Assembly (NCBI GenBank): GCA_041179465.1
Contig: JBEGTJ010000028.1
Location: forward strand, 1-21,187
Length of the DNA stretch: 21,187 nt
Direction of reading: 5' to 3'
DNA from: TMED14 sp041179465
Lineage (GTDB): Bacteria; Bacteroidota; Bacteroidia; Flavobacteriales; Schleiferiaceae
In this document: positions 14,985 to 21,187 of the stretch, one piece after another
How positions within the stretch are numbered: position 1 is the stretch's first letter
How the letters are laid out: every line of letters begins with the position of its first letter
Program-made: the position numbers and the translations under genes
The notes under the pieces: model-generated
What the model was told of the DNA's origin: nothing
Databases searched by the model: none
Seen by the model: the letters and a program-made list of their open reading frames with translations, nothing else

Positions 14985-15457
14985 TGAAGCCGCGCCGGGT
15001 ACTCATGGTGTGCCTGGGCAACATTTGCCGATCTCCAGTGGCGCAAGGCCTCATGGAGGCGGAGCTCCTCGAGCAGCTTGGCCCCAACCATGGGTGGACC
15101 GTCGACAGCGCGGGAACCAGTTCAGCCCATCAGGGCGAGGCCCCCGACCCCCGTTCTCAAGCGTCGGTACGCAGGTGGGGACTTTCCCTAGCGCATCAGG
15201 CTTCGCGGCCGCTCGTTGATGCTGATTTTGAGAATTTTGATCACATTTTGGCGATGGATCGCTCGAACTTGACCGAGGTTCTAAGGCGCGCTCCGTCTCA
15301 GGCCGCCGGCCGGGTTTCGTTGATGCTGGATGCTTCGTTTCCGGGCGAAGGGCGCGAGGTGCCCGACCCGTACTACGGCGGCGAACACGGATTTGAGCAC
15401 GTTGCGCTGCTGCTGCGCGAAGCCTGCCGAAATTGGATGGAACAATGGCGAAGCTAG
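14984..15457 (+). CDS. low-molecular-weight protein-tyrosine phosphatase
   Basis: A 157-residue cytoplasmic phosphatase. The P-loop CLGNICRS (10-17) gives the CX5R active site with nucleophile C10 and R16, and the general acid is D128 in the DPYYGG loop; DSAGTSS (41-47) is also typical. All catalytic residues are present, so it should be active against phosphotyrosine or a small phosphate ester. It starts on the last base of the dnaA stop codon and its end overlaps the methyltransferase gene by 13 bases, so the three are very likely translated from one message. No cognate tyrosine kinase is in the window. Confidence 0.93.
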   Translation: MKPRRVLMVCLGNICRSPVAQGLMEAELLEQLGPNHGWTVDSAGTSSAHQGEAPDPRSQASVRRWGLSLAHQASRPLVDADFENFDHILAMDRSNLTEVLRRAPSQAAGRVSLMLDASFPGEGREVPDPYYGGEHGFEHVALLLREACRNWMEQWRS

Positions 15458-16152
15458 GAACCTTACACGTCGTGCCCGTTCCGCTGGCGAATCCGAGCCG
15501 CTGGTCGGGCGCGGAACTGCGCGAGCTGGTGCAGCGCATCGACTGCTGGATTGTCGAAACGCCCAAAGTCGCTCGAGCCCAGCTCAGGGCGATCGATCCC
15601 GAGTGCGATTTGGGCCGCCTCACGCTGACCTCGTGGTCCAAGCACGGCGGCAACGACGCCTCGTCGGCCCTCGCGGCCTGCCGCAGCGGGCACGATATGG
15701 GCTTGATATCGGATGCAGGCGCGCCCGGCATGGCCGACCCGGGAGCCGAAGTGGTGGCCCAAGCCCACGCCGAGGGAATTCCCGTGGTAGCGTGGCCCGG
15801 ACCCTCTTCCATCTTGCTCGGACTCATGGCGAGCGGACTGGGCGGCCAGCAGTTTCGGTTTCACGGCTACCTTCCGCACGATGCTTCGGCGCGCAAAGGA
15901 CTGCTCCAGCGCATGGAACGGGATGCCGCGCAGGGCGAGAGCCAATGGTTCATTGAAACACCCTACCGCAACGCGAAGCTTTTCAGCGAATTGTGCCAAG
16001 TGCTCCAGCCCGAAACCCAGCTGTTCGTCGGACTGGGTCTGACCGGACCCCACGAGTGGGTGCATCGGCGCTCGGTCCGCGCGTGGCGCACCCTAGGGGT
16101 TCCCGAGGCATTGCACGCCAAGGAACCGGCTATTTGGGCGATTGGGCGGTGA
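15445..16152 (+). CDS. RsmI-like SAM-dependent methyltransferase (tetrapyrrole methylase fold)
   Basis: A 235-residue enzyme from the ATG at 15445; a TTG at 15433 would add four residues without similarity. It resembles the Bacteroidota paralogue of RsmI (16S rRNA 2'-O-methyltransferase): motifs GLISDAGAPGMADPGAEVV, WPGPSSILLGLMASGL and FHGYLPHDASARKGLLQRME, then WFIETPYRNAKLFSEL. The N-terminal LHVVPVPLAN differs from canonical RsmI, so I do not assign that gene name; the RNA or protein target is unknown. Overlaps the phosphatase gene by 13 bases and the convergent hydrolase gene by 23. Confidence 0.85.
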   Translation: MAKLGTLHVVPVPLANPSRWSGAELRELVQRIDCWIVETPKVARAQLRAIDPECDLGRLTLTSWSKHGGNDASSALAACRSGHDMGLISDAGAPGMADPGAEVVAQAHAEGIPVVAWPGPSSILLGLMASGLGGQQFRFHGYLPHDASARKGLLQRMERDAAQGESQWFIETPYRNAKLFSELCQVLQPETQLFVGLGLTGPHEWVHRRSVRAWRTLGVPEALHAKEPAIWAIGR

Positions 16153-17065
16153 AAAACACTTCAAGCGAATCCAGCACGGCAAACGGGCGCTCCATGTGCG
16201 GAATGTGGCCCGCTTTAGGGATGAGGACCGTGCGGCTGCGCGGGAAGTCCTGAGCCAATTGGCCCGCGCCCCGCGGCGGAAACAACGCGTCGTGTGCGCC
16301 CCAAATCAGCAGCGTCGGCACCGCGGAGCCCTTGGCTTGCTCCCGAATCCACGCTTCGTCTTGGCGCACCGCGCGCAGCATGGACTCGCGCTGCGGGATG
16401 TTTTCTCGATAAATGGTCTCGAGGACCTGCTGCTTCATGAACACCGGCAGAAAAAACGGATCGTACACGCTTACCTGCATCATGGCGTCGTAGCTCTCCA
16501 CGTCGCGCGGGAGCAGCACCTCCTCGATCGGGCGACCCCATGCGCGCTGCAAACTATCGAGGTGCTTCAGTTCGAAATGGCGGTGCAGCGGATCAATGAG
16601 CACGAGGGACCGCACCCGTTCGGGATACTGGCTTGCAAACAGGGTGCTGACCATGCCCCCGTAGGAATGCCCTACGAGGTGGATTCGGGCGATGCCGTGG
16701 GCGTCCAGGGCCGACTTGAGCGCCGCAACCTGCTGCGAAACGCGCACGGTGGAGTCGGGCGAAGTGCTCTGGCCAAAACCGAGGAGGTCGACGACCAGAA
16801 TGGTTTTGGTGTCGCTGTACTTCCACACTACGGGCTGCCACTGCACGGTCGGATAAGGTCCAAATCCGTGCACGAGCACGAGGGTATCGGTTCCGGTTCC
16901 CACCTGCGTCCAGTGAAGGGTGTCGGCGCCGACCGGGGTAATCACATTTTGCGTGGGTCGGCGGCTGTAAAACCAGCTGTCTTCGGCTTCGATGGCCTGG
17001 TCTACCCGGCACGATGCCAAGCCGAGGATGAGGGCCAAATGCCCCAAAAAGGTGTACGGTTTCAC
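16130..17065 (-). CDS. alpha/beta-hydrolase fold lipoprotein
   Basis: The GTG at 17065 gives a 311-residue product with a lipoprotein signal peptide (LGLASC, lipidated Cys19); an upstream ATG at 17122 would bury that signal and overlap mnmE. The enzyme domain has the oxyanion-hole HGFGP (66-70), nucleophile elbow GHSYGG with Ser134, and a C-terminal catalytic His in KAGHIPHMERP; an Asp in LLIWGAHDALFPP is the probable third residue. It is probably an esterase or related hydrolase anchored in the envelope; substrate unknown. Unusually for this window, an AAGGAG sequence sits five bases before the GTG. The 3' end overlaps the convergent methyltransferase gene by 23 bases. Confidence 0.85.
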   Translation of the reverse strand: MKPYTFLGHLALILGLASCRVDQAIEAEDSWFYSRRPTQNVITPVGADTLHWTQVGTGTDTLVLVHGFGPYPTVQWQPVVWKYSDTKTILVVDLLGFGQSTSPDSTVRVSQQVAALKSALDAHGIARIHLVGHSYGGMVSTLFASQYPERVRSLVLIDPLHRHFELKHLDSLQRAWGRPIEEVLLPRDVESYDAMMQVSVYDPFFLPVFMKQQVLETIYRENIPQRESMLRAVRQDEAWIREQAKGSAVPTLLIWGAHDALFPPRGAGQLAQDFPRSRTVLIPKAGHIPHMERPFAVLDSLEVFFTAQSPK

Positions 17066-17100
17066 GCCAGCTCCTTCCGCAAAGCCTGTGCCGAAGACGG

Positions 17101-17108
17101 TATCTTTG
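17101..17108 (+). promoter_or_regulatory. -7 element of mnmE promoter
   Basis: TATCTTTG matches TAnnTTTG exactly and is followed by CTCC and the GTG start of mnmE. A clear -33 TTG is not visible. It sits in the 47-base divergent gap with the hydrolase gene. Confidence 0.6.
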
Positions 17109-17112
17109 CTCC

Positions 17113-18462
17113 GTGATTTCAACGACCATAGCGGCTTTGGCCACCGCCCGCGGACTGGGCGCCTTGAACGTAATTCGCGTTTCGGGGCCCGACGCGTTGG
17201 CCGTCGCCCAAAAGGTGTTTGCGGCGAAGGCGGAATGGGTTCCGCGCAAGGCCATCTTGGGCAGCTTTAGGTCGGCGAGCGGGGACGAATTGGACCAAGG
17301 CCTGGCCACGTGGTTTCAGGGTCCGGCGTCGTTTACCGGCGAAGACGTCGTGGAATTTGGGCTGCACGGATCGCCCTACATCGCCGAGGAAGCACTGCAC
17401 GCACTGATTCACGCGGGGGCCACCCTGGCATTACCGGGCGAATTTACCCAGCGCGCTTTTGCCCACGGAAAACTCGACCTCGCCCAGGCCGAGGCGGTCG
17501 GAGACCTGATTGCGGCCGAATCGCGCGCGGGCCACGAGCTGGCCCTCAAGCAACTCAAGGGCAGCGTGTCGCGCAAGCTTCACGAACTGCGGCAGCAGCT
17601 CACGGACTTTGCGGGACTCATCGAGCTCGAGCTGGACTTTGTCGACGAGGACGTCGAGTTCGCACAGCGCGACCAACTGCTTGACGTCCTTCAGCAGATC
17701 ACGGCGGAGTGCACCCGCATGCACGACAGCTTTAGGCACGGTCAAGCGATCCGCGAGGGCATTCCCTTGGTGCTGTTGGGCGCTCCGAACGCCGGAAAAA
17801 GTACCCTCCTGAACCGACTGCTCCGCGACGATCGGGCGCTCGTGAGCTCGGTGCCGGGAACCACCCGAGACAGCGTGGAAGAGCGGTTTCGCTTGGACGA
17901 CTACGTATTCCGCCTAATTGATACCGCCGGAATTCGCGCTACCCACGACGAAGTCGAGCAAATGGGCATTCAGCGGTCCTGGGCCAAACTGCGCGAAGCC
18001 CACATTGCCCTGCTGTTGGTGGATCCGCTAGCGACGTCTGCGCCCGAAGCTCAAGCGTTGGTGGACGAGGTGGCCCGCGAAAACCCCCAGGCCAAACGCC
18101 TGGTTTTGCTCACCAAGCGCGACGTTTGGTCGGGCGTGCGCACGGACCACTACCCCGAGCACCTCGAATTCGGTCCGGACGAACGCGACCTGGCGGCGCT
18201 CGAAGCCCAACTGCTGGCCTGCGTTCGATCGGGCGAGCCCCAAGGAAACGTGCTGATTGCCAACGCCCGCCACGCCGAAGCCCTTCGGTTGAGCTTGGAA
18301 GCTTTAGCGCGCGTGCGGGCAAGCCTCGAGGCCCAGACCAGCGGCGAATTGGTCGCCTACGACCTGCGGGAGGCCTTGCGGCACCTGGGCAGCATCACCG
18401 GAGAAATCACGGCCGACGACCTACTGGGATCCATTTTTAGTTCATTTTGCATTGGAAAATAA
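17113..18462 (+). CDS. mnmE: tRNA uridine-5-carboxymethylaminomethyl(34) synthesis GTPase MnmE
   Basis: With MnmG it modifies the wobble uridine of certain tRNAs. The 449 residues, from a GTG start, show the N-terminal formyl-THF-binding domain (ATARGLGALNVIRVSGPDAL, FTGEDVVEFGLHGSPYI), the helical domain, the inserted G domain with Walker A GAPNAGKS (223-230), K-loop GTTRDS (249-254) and switch II DTAGIR (270-275), and the hallmark C-terminal FCIGK whose cysteine is functionally important. The guanine-specificity motif is TKRD where NKxD is usual, a mild deviation. Divergent from the hydrolase gene; its end overlaps the DUF3817 gene by 11 bases. Confidence 0.96.
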   Translation: MISTTIAALATARGLGALNVIRVSGPDALAVAQKVFAAKAEWVPRKAILGSFRSASGDELDQGLATWFQGPASFTGEDVVEFGLHGSPYIAEEALHALIHAGATLALPGEFTQRAFAHGKLDLAQAEAVGDLIAAESRAGHELALKQLKGSVSRKLHELRQQLTDFAGLIELELDFVDEDVEFAQRDQLLDVLQQITAECTRMHDSFRHGQAIREGIPLVLLGAPNAGKSTLLNRLLRDDRALVSSVPGTTRDSVEERFRLDDYVFRLIDTAGIRATHDEVEQMGIQRSWAKLREAHIALLLVDPLATSAPEAQALVDEVARENPQAKRLVLLTKRDVWSGVRTDHYPEHLEFGPDERDLAALEAQLLACVRSGEPQGNVLIANARHAEALRLSLEALARVRASLEAQTSGELVAYDLREALRHLGSITGEITADDLLGSIFSSFCIGK

Positions 18463-18757
18463 GCAACCGCATTCGGGATTAGTTCAGCTTTTTAGGGGGG
18501 TTGCCGTCGCCGAAGGAATCAGCTATTTGGCCTTTGGGGCGACGATGCCCCTGAAGTACGGCCTGGGGATTTTGTGGCCCAACCAATGGGTGGGCATGGC
18601 CCATGGGGTCTTGTTTTTAGCCTTCTGCGGGCTCCTCGCCGCCGTTTGGTATGCGGAGCGTTGGCCCGTTGCTCGAGTCCTTGGCTTTGGAGTAGCTTCC
18701 TTGATTCCGTACGGCACGATTTGGCTGGAGCGTCGCGTGTTCCGCCGCGAATCCTGA
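18452..18757 (+). CDS. DUF3817 family small integral membrane protein
   Basis: A 101-residue protein with about three hydrophobic segments: FRGVAVAEGISYLAFGATMP, WVGMAHGVLFLAFCGLLAAVWY (too long to be one simple helix, possibly kinked) and VLGFGVASLIPYGTIWLE. The EGISYL, MPLKY and AHG motifs match DUF3817, whose function is not known to me. The start is a TTG (18452) inside the last codons of mnmE; no ATG or GTG lies between it and the conserved region, so a TTG start with translational coupling to mnmE is the simplest reading. It ends 91 bases before the YceI gene. Confidence 0.75.
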   Translation: MENKQPHSGLVQLFRGVAVAEGISYLAFGATMPLKYGLGILWPNQWVGMAHGVLFLAFCGLLAAVWYAERWPVARVLGFGVASLIPYGTIWLERRVFRRES

Positions 18758-18778
18758 ACCGATTTTCCCACAACAAGG

Positions 18779-18808
18779 TGTTTAACCATTGTTTTAGATG
18801 TTTAACCA
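18779..18808 (+). repeat. direct repeat TGTTTAACCA x2 (candidate operator)
   Basis: TGTTTAACCA occurs at 18779-18788 and again at 18799-18808, exactly 20 bases apart, which is close to two helical turns. The first copy ends immediately before the -33 TTG of the YceI promoter and the second lies in the spacer between -33 and -7, so a protein bound to both would cover the promoter. Confidence 0.5.
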
Positions 18809-18818
18809 CGTATATTTG
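18789..18818 (+). promoter_or_regulatory. consensus Bacteroidota promoter of the YceI gene
   Basis: TTG (18789-18791), a 19-base spacer, and TATATTTG (18811-18818), an exact TAnnTTTG. Predicted transcription start is near 18825, giving a leader of about 24 bases rich in A (AAACAAAAAACACAC), typical of well-translated Bacteroidota messages that lack a Shine-Dalgarno sequence. Confidence 0.85.
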
Positions 18819-18848
18819 CAGCCTTAAACAAAAAACACACTAATTCAC

Positions 18849-19460
18849 ATGAACAAATCATTTATCGCTGCTGCTGCCCTCGCGGTCGTTGCCGCATCCT
18901 GCTCCAACAAAGCTGAAGAAACTGAAGTTGCCGCTTCTACCTCATACACGGTGGACGTAGCTGCCTCGAACGTAGAATGGAAAGGTGAAGTCGTGGGCGT
19001 GTACGGCCACAACGGAACCGTAAAGCTTGCTTCAGGCACGGTTGAAGTTGCCGACAGCCAAATTGTAGGCGGAACCTTCACCATCGACATGACCAGCATT
19101 TGGCCTACCGACAGCGCTTCGTACAAGGATCAAGACGGCGGTCGCGCTACGGATCTCGTGGCCCACTTGGCTACCGACGACTTCTTTGGCGTGGATTCGT
19201 TCCCGACGGCCACGTTTGAAGTGGTAAGCGCTGAAGGCGTAGACAAGGTGAACGGCAAACTCACGGTAAAAGGAGTAACGGTTGACGAGCAGCTGGAAAT
19301 CAGCAACCTTCAGGTTTCTGAATCAGGTGCCACCTTCACCGGAACCTTGGTGTTCGACCGTCAGAAGCACGGCGTAAGCTGGAAGCACTTCGTTAAGGAC
19401 TACGTTCTTTCGGACGACATCACCATCACCTTCACGGTGGTTGCGACTCCGGCTCTTTAA
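18849..19460 (+). CDS. YceI family lipoprotein
   Basis: A 203-residue protein with a lipoprotein signal peptide (VVAASC, lipidated Cys18) and a YceI-type lipocalin-like barrel: SYTVDVAASNVEWKGEVVG, GTFTIDMTSI, LVAHLATDDFFGVDSFPTATFEV, GKLTVKGVTV and FTGTLVFDRQKHGVSW. The family binds isoprenoid-like lipids in the periplasm; the ligand here is unknown. Codons such as GCT, GAA and GTA are used more than in neighbouring genes, and the gene has the best promoter and a strong terminator in the window, all of which point to high expression as a single-gene unit. Confidence 0.92.
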   Translation: MNKSFIAAAALAVVAASCSNKAEETEVAASTSYTVDVAASNVEWKGEVVGVYGHNGTVKLASGTVEVADSQIVGGTFTIDMTSIWPTDSASYKDQDGGRATDLVAHLATDDFFGVDSFPTATFEVVSAEGVDKVNGKLTVKGVTVDEQLEISNLQVSESGATFTGTLVFDRQKHGVSWKHFVKDYVLSDDITITFTVVATPAL

Positions 19461-19479
19461 TTGAGTTAGGACTTCGAAC

Positions 19480-19509
19480 AAAAAAGCCCCGCCAAACGGC
19501 GGGGCTTTT
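19480..19509. terminator. bidirectional intrinsic terminator
   Basis: A perfect 8-bp GC stem GCCCCGCC (19486-19493) / GGCGGGGC (19498-19505) with loop AAAC, flanked by six A and four T. It separates the YceI gene from the convergent outer-membrane protein gene and can terminate both. Confidence 0.93.
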
Positions 19510-19528
19510 GCGTTTCGGCCCGTATCGT

Positions 19529-20638
19529 TTAGGGACTGACGAGGTTTAAGCTCACGTTGAAGTAGAGCGGATTCCCGAGTCCGTTCACTTGGGCGTAGGC
19601 GTCGTCGCGGAGCAGCCCAAAGGCACGGTAGATTTCGCGTCCGCCCACCAAACGATCCACGTCGTAGCGCGCATTCACCCGGTAGCCCGCCTGAACCGAC
19701 AACCAGATAAAGTCCTTGAGCGAACACTCATAAACCACGCGAAGGCGGGCCTCGCCTCGTCGAATTTCAAGCTCTTCGTTGCGAAGGTCAAATCCGCTTC
19801 CTGGGTTCTGCCAAAGGCGAAACGACTGCCCTTCCAACTCGTAGCCCGCAAAAAGCATGTTTCGCGGATTAATTGTCCGTCGAACGTGCGCACGTGCCGG
19901 GAAAAGCACTTCAGCGCCCCACTTGTTCAAGGCGTCGGTGGAATTATACAAAATCACCGGGATGTAGTTCAATTCGCCCACTCGGTAGGTGCGCGCGACC
20001 CCAACTCCCCACTGTTTTTTTTCGGTGGGGCGTTTGCCGTAAATCAACGCAGCCGAGTACTTCAGGTAGTTGGCAGGCATTAGGCCAAGGCCGTAGGTTC
20101 CGCTTAAGTCGGCACTTCCTTGAAACAGCACGAAGCGCTTGCTGTCCAAGGGCTTAAAGACCGTGGTGCTCACGCCGGCCGTACGCAATCCGTGTTCCGA
20201 AAGGCTTTGGTGCAGCGGATGGGACGTGGCGTTGGCCTCGTCGGCGTAGGTGTAGTTGGATGCCCAGTAGTTCGCTCCCAACTGCCAAACCAGATGGGTT
20301 TTGGATACCACCGGAATGTTGAATGCCGCGCGAATTCCATGGGTAGCCCGCACCTGAGCCGTTTGGCCCGCACTAAGGACGGTGCTGCCGTCGGACGCCA
20401 AAAGGTCACCGGCCGCCAGGGCGTAGGGGCCCTGAACGTCGTAGCCTAAAGAAATGAGCTTCGCGGGACTTAAACCCTCAATTTTTGGACTGCAGTAGCG
20501 TTTGGCCCCAGAGTCGGCAAACCCCAGGTTGTCGTACATGCTGTAGTCTTCGTTCGCACTCGTGTCGGTTTGCGCCTGAAGCGCTCCGGCGGCCAAACTG
20601 ACCGCCAGAAGCGCAAGGGAACTTCGAAGCATGCTCAT
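19529..20638 (-). CDS. outer-membrane beta-barrel protein, DUF6268-like
   Basis: A 369-residue exported protein: signal peptide ending ALQAQ (cleavage near residue 23) and then many alternating, aromatic-rich strands typical of a beta-barrel, for example FVLFQGSADLSGTYGLGLMP, QWGVGVARTYRVGELNYIPV, MLFAGYELEGQSFRLW and DFIWLSVQAGYRVNARYDV, finishing with YFNVSLNLVSP. The composition and the GVGVARTYRVG...IPVILYN segment remind me of DUF6268, but this is from memory. No enzyme motif. ATG at 20638 overlaps the DUF2147 stop (ATGA); an ATG two codons later is also possible. Confidence 0.7.
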   Translation of the reverse strand: MSMLRSSLALLAVSLAAGALQAQTDTSANEDYSMYDNLGFADSGAKRYCSPKIEGLSPAKLISLGYDVQGPYALAAGDLLASDGSTVLSAGQTAQVRATHGIRAAFNIPVVSKTHLVWQLGANYWASNYTYADEANATSHPLHQSLSEHGLRTAGVSTTVFKPLDSKRFVLFQGSADLSGTYGLGLMPANYLKYSAALIYGKRPTEKKQWGVGVARTYRVGELNYIPVILYNSTDALNKWGAEVLFPARAHVRRTINPRNMLFAGYELEGQSFRLWQNPGSGFDLRNEELEIRRGEARLRVVYECSLKDFIWLSVQAGYRVNARYDVDRLVGGREIYRAFGLLRDDAYAQVNGLGNPLYFNVSLNLVSP

Positions 20639-21108
20639 TTTTTAGAGGGTTGAACCGCCAAACGCTTCCATACGTCGGTGCGCCCGAGGGCCTGAACGCC
20701 GATGTACCCGCGAATCTCCAGAGTGTTCTTGTCCTTCATCTTGATCACGCAGTTGTAGGTACTGCCGTTCAACGGGTCGTAAATGGTTCCCTCAGACCAC
20801 GTGCCGTCGGGCTGGTAGACAAAATCCTTCAGCATGCGGTAGCCTTTGAGCGGAACTTTTTGCAGAGCCGGATCGGGGTTGTTCTTGTCGGTTTTGGGCA
20901 GACCCGTTTCGGGGTCGTTCGGCTCAATCAACCATACGATTCGGCCGTAGTACTTGGTGCCGATTCGGTCAATTTTCACTCGGGCGCGGCCGTTGCTGGG
21001 CTCCCAAACGCCCACGAGCTTGTCGCCCGGAGCTTCTTGAAGGTCAAAGTGGAGGGACGTAATCGCGATCAGTGCAGAAGCCGTCCAAAGGGCAATTTTT
21101 CGAAACAT
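20635..21108 (-). CDS. DUF2147 domain exported protein
   Basis: A 157-residue protein with an N-terminal hydrophobic signal segment (residues 5-20) and a DUF2147 domain: VGVWEPSNGRARVKIDR, KYYGRIVWLIEPND, PLKGYRMLKDF, GTIYDPLNGSTYNCVIKMKD and the closing LEIRGYIGVQALGRTDVWKR. The IYDP-x-NG and RGYIG motifs are diagnostic. Its molecular function is unknown; relatives are periplasmic. It follows the gene at the window edge by eight bases and overlaps the beta-barrel gene by four, so all three are one operon. Confidence 0.92.
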   Translation of the reverse strand: MFRKIALWTASALIAITSLHFDLQEAPGDKLVGVWEPSNGRARVKIDRIGTKYYGRIVWLIEPNDPETGLPKTDKNNPDPALQKVPLKGYRMLKDFVYQPDGTWSEGTIYDPLNGSTYNCVIKMKDKNTLEIRGYIGVQALGRTDVWKRLAVQPSKK

Positions 21109-21116
21109 AGCAGGAT

Positions 21117-21187
21117 TTATTTGGCAGTCAATTCAAAAGTGAGGTTAACGCGGAAGGTGCGGCTTCCCTCGAGGAGGTCCTCGGCGA
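21117..21187 (-). CDS. C-terminal end of an unrecognised protein (truncated by window edge)
   Basis: The last 22 residues of a minus-strand gene, ending with TAA at 21119-21117. The tail (EGSRTFRVNLTFELTAK) alternates polar and hydrophobic residues like a final beta-strand, which would fit an envelope protein, but is too short to assign. It lies eight bases upstream of the DUF2147 gene in the transcription direction. Confidence 0.55.
   Translation of the reverse strand, partial: AEDLLEGSRTFRVNLTFELTAK

Noticed and set aside
1..21187. Mobile element, prophage, defence island or CRISPR array
   Set aside because: No transposase, integrase, repeat array, tRNA-flanked insertion or run of hypothetical genes is present; nearly every gene belongs to a known chromosomal family in a compact, plausible order.

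Overview
This window reads as an ordinary, very compact chromosomal segment of a GC-rich member of the Bacteroidota, most likely the Flavobacteriia/Flavobacteriales side. The reasons are: a Bacteroidota-type RNA polymerase omega protein; a PorD/DUF4835-type secretion protein; a DUF6913 protein between dapA and ligA; a DnaA with the phylum's central and C-terminal signatures; promoters with the Bacteroidota -7 element TAnnTTTG; and a near absence of Shine-Dalgarno sequences. I cannot name the genus. No tRNA, rRNA, CRISPR array, insertion sequence or prophage is visible.

Left part (about 0.2-10.3 kb) is almost entirely on the minus strand. Reading in the transcription direction it runs prmC, ligA, DUF6913, dapA, bamD, rpoZ-like, coaBC, porD, recN, fabI and ends at a bidirectional terminator that it shares with the tail of an unrecognised plus-strand gene at the window edge. 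Several junctions are ATGA or longer overlaps (ligA/DUF6913/dapA/bamD), which suggests translational coupling. Together the genes cover release-factor methylation, DNA ligation and repair, lysine/diaminopimelate synthesis, outer-membrane protein assembly, CoA synthesis, type IX secretion and fatty-acid synthesis.

Middle part (10.3-18.8 kb) is mostly on the plus strand. ribD diverges from prmC over an extremely short shared promoter region and overlaps a secreted HEYGH metallopeptidase gene that carries what looks like a shortened type IX sorting tail. After a minus-strand acyl-CoA thioesterase and a short AT-rich gap come dnaA, a low-molecular-weight tyrosine phosphatase and an RsmI-like methyltransferase in one overlapping unit. 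Next are a minus-strand alpha/beta-hydrolase lipoprotein, then mnmE and a small DUF3817 membrane protein.

Right part (18.8-21.2 kb) holds a YceI-family lipoprotein with its own textbook Bacteroidota promoter, flanked by a direct repeat, and a strong bidirectional terminator. Convergent to it is a minus-strand unit of a beta-barrel outer-membrane protein, a DUF2147 protein and the tail of one more gene.

The most notable signal is regulatory. At four transcription-unit heads (recN, ligA, prmC, mnmE) an exact TAnnTTTG sits only 4-5 bases before the start codon, and fabI and ribD have one-mismatch versions at the same distance. This predicts leaderless mRNAs and supports GTG starts for prmC and mnmE. 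I did not find a convincing undescribed biological system here.
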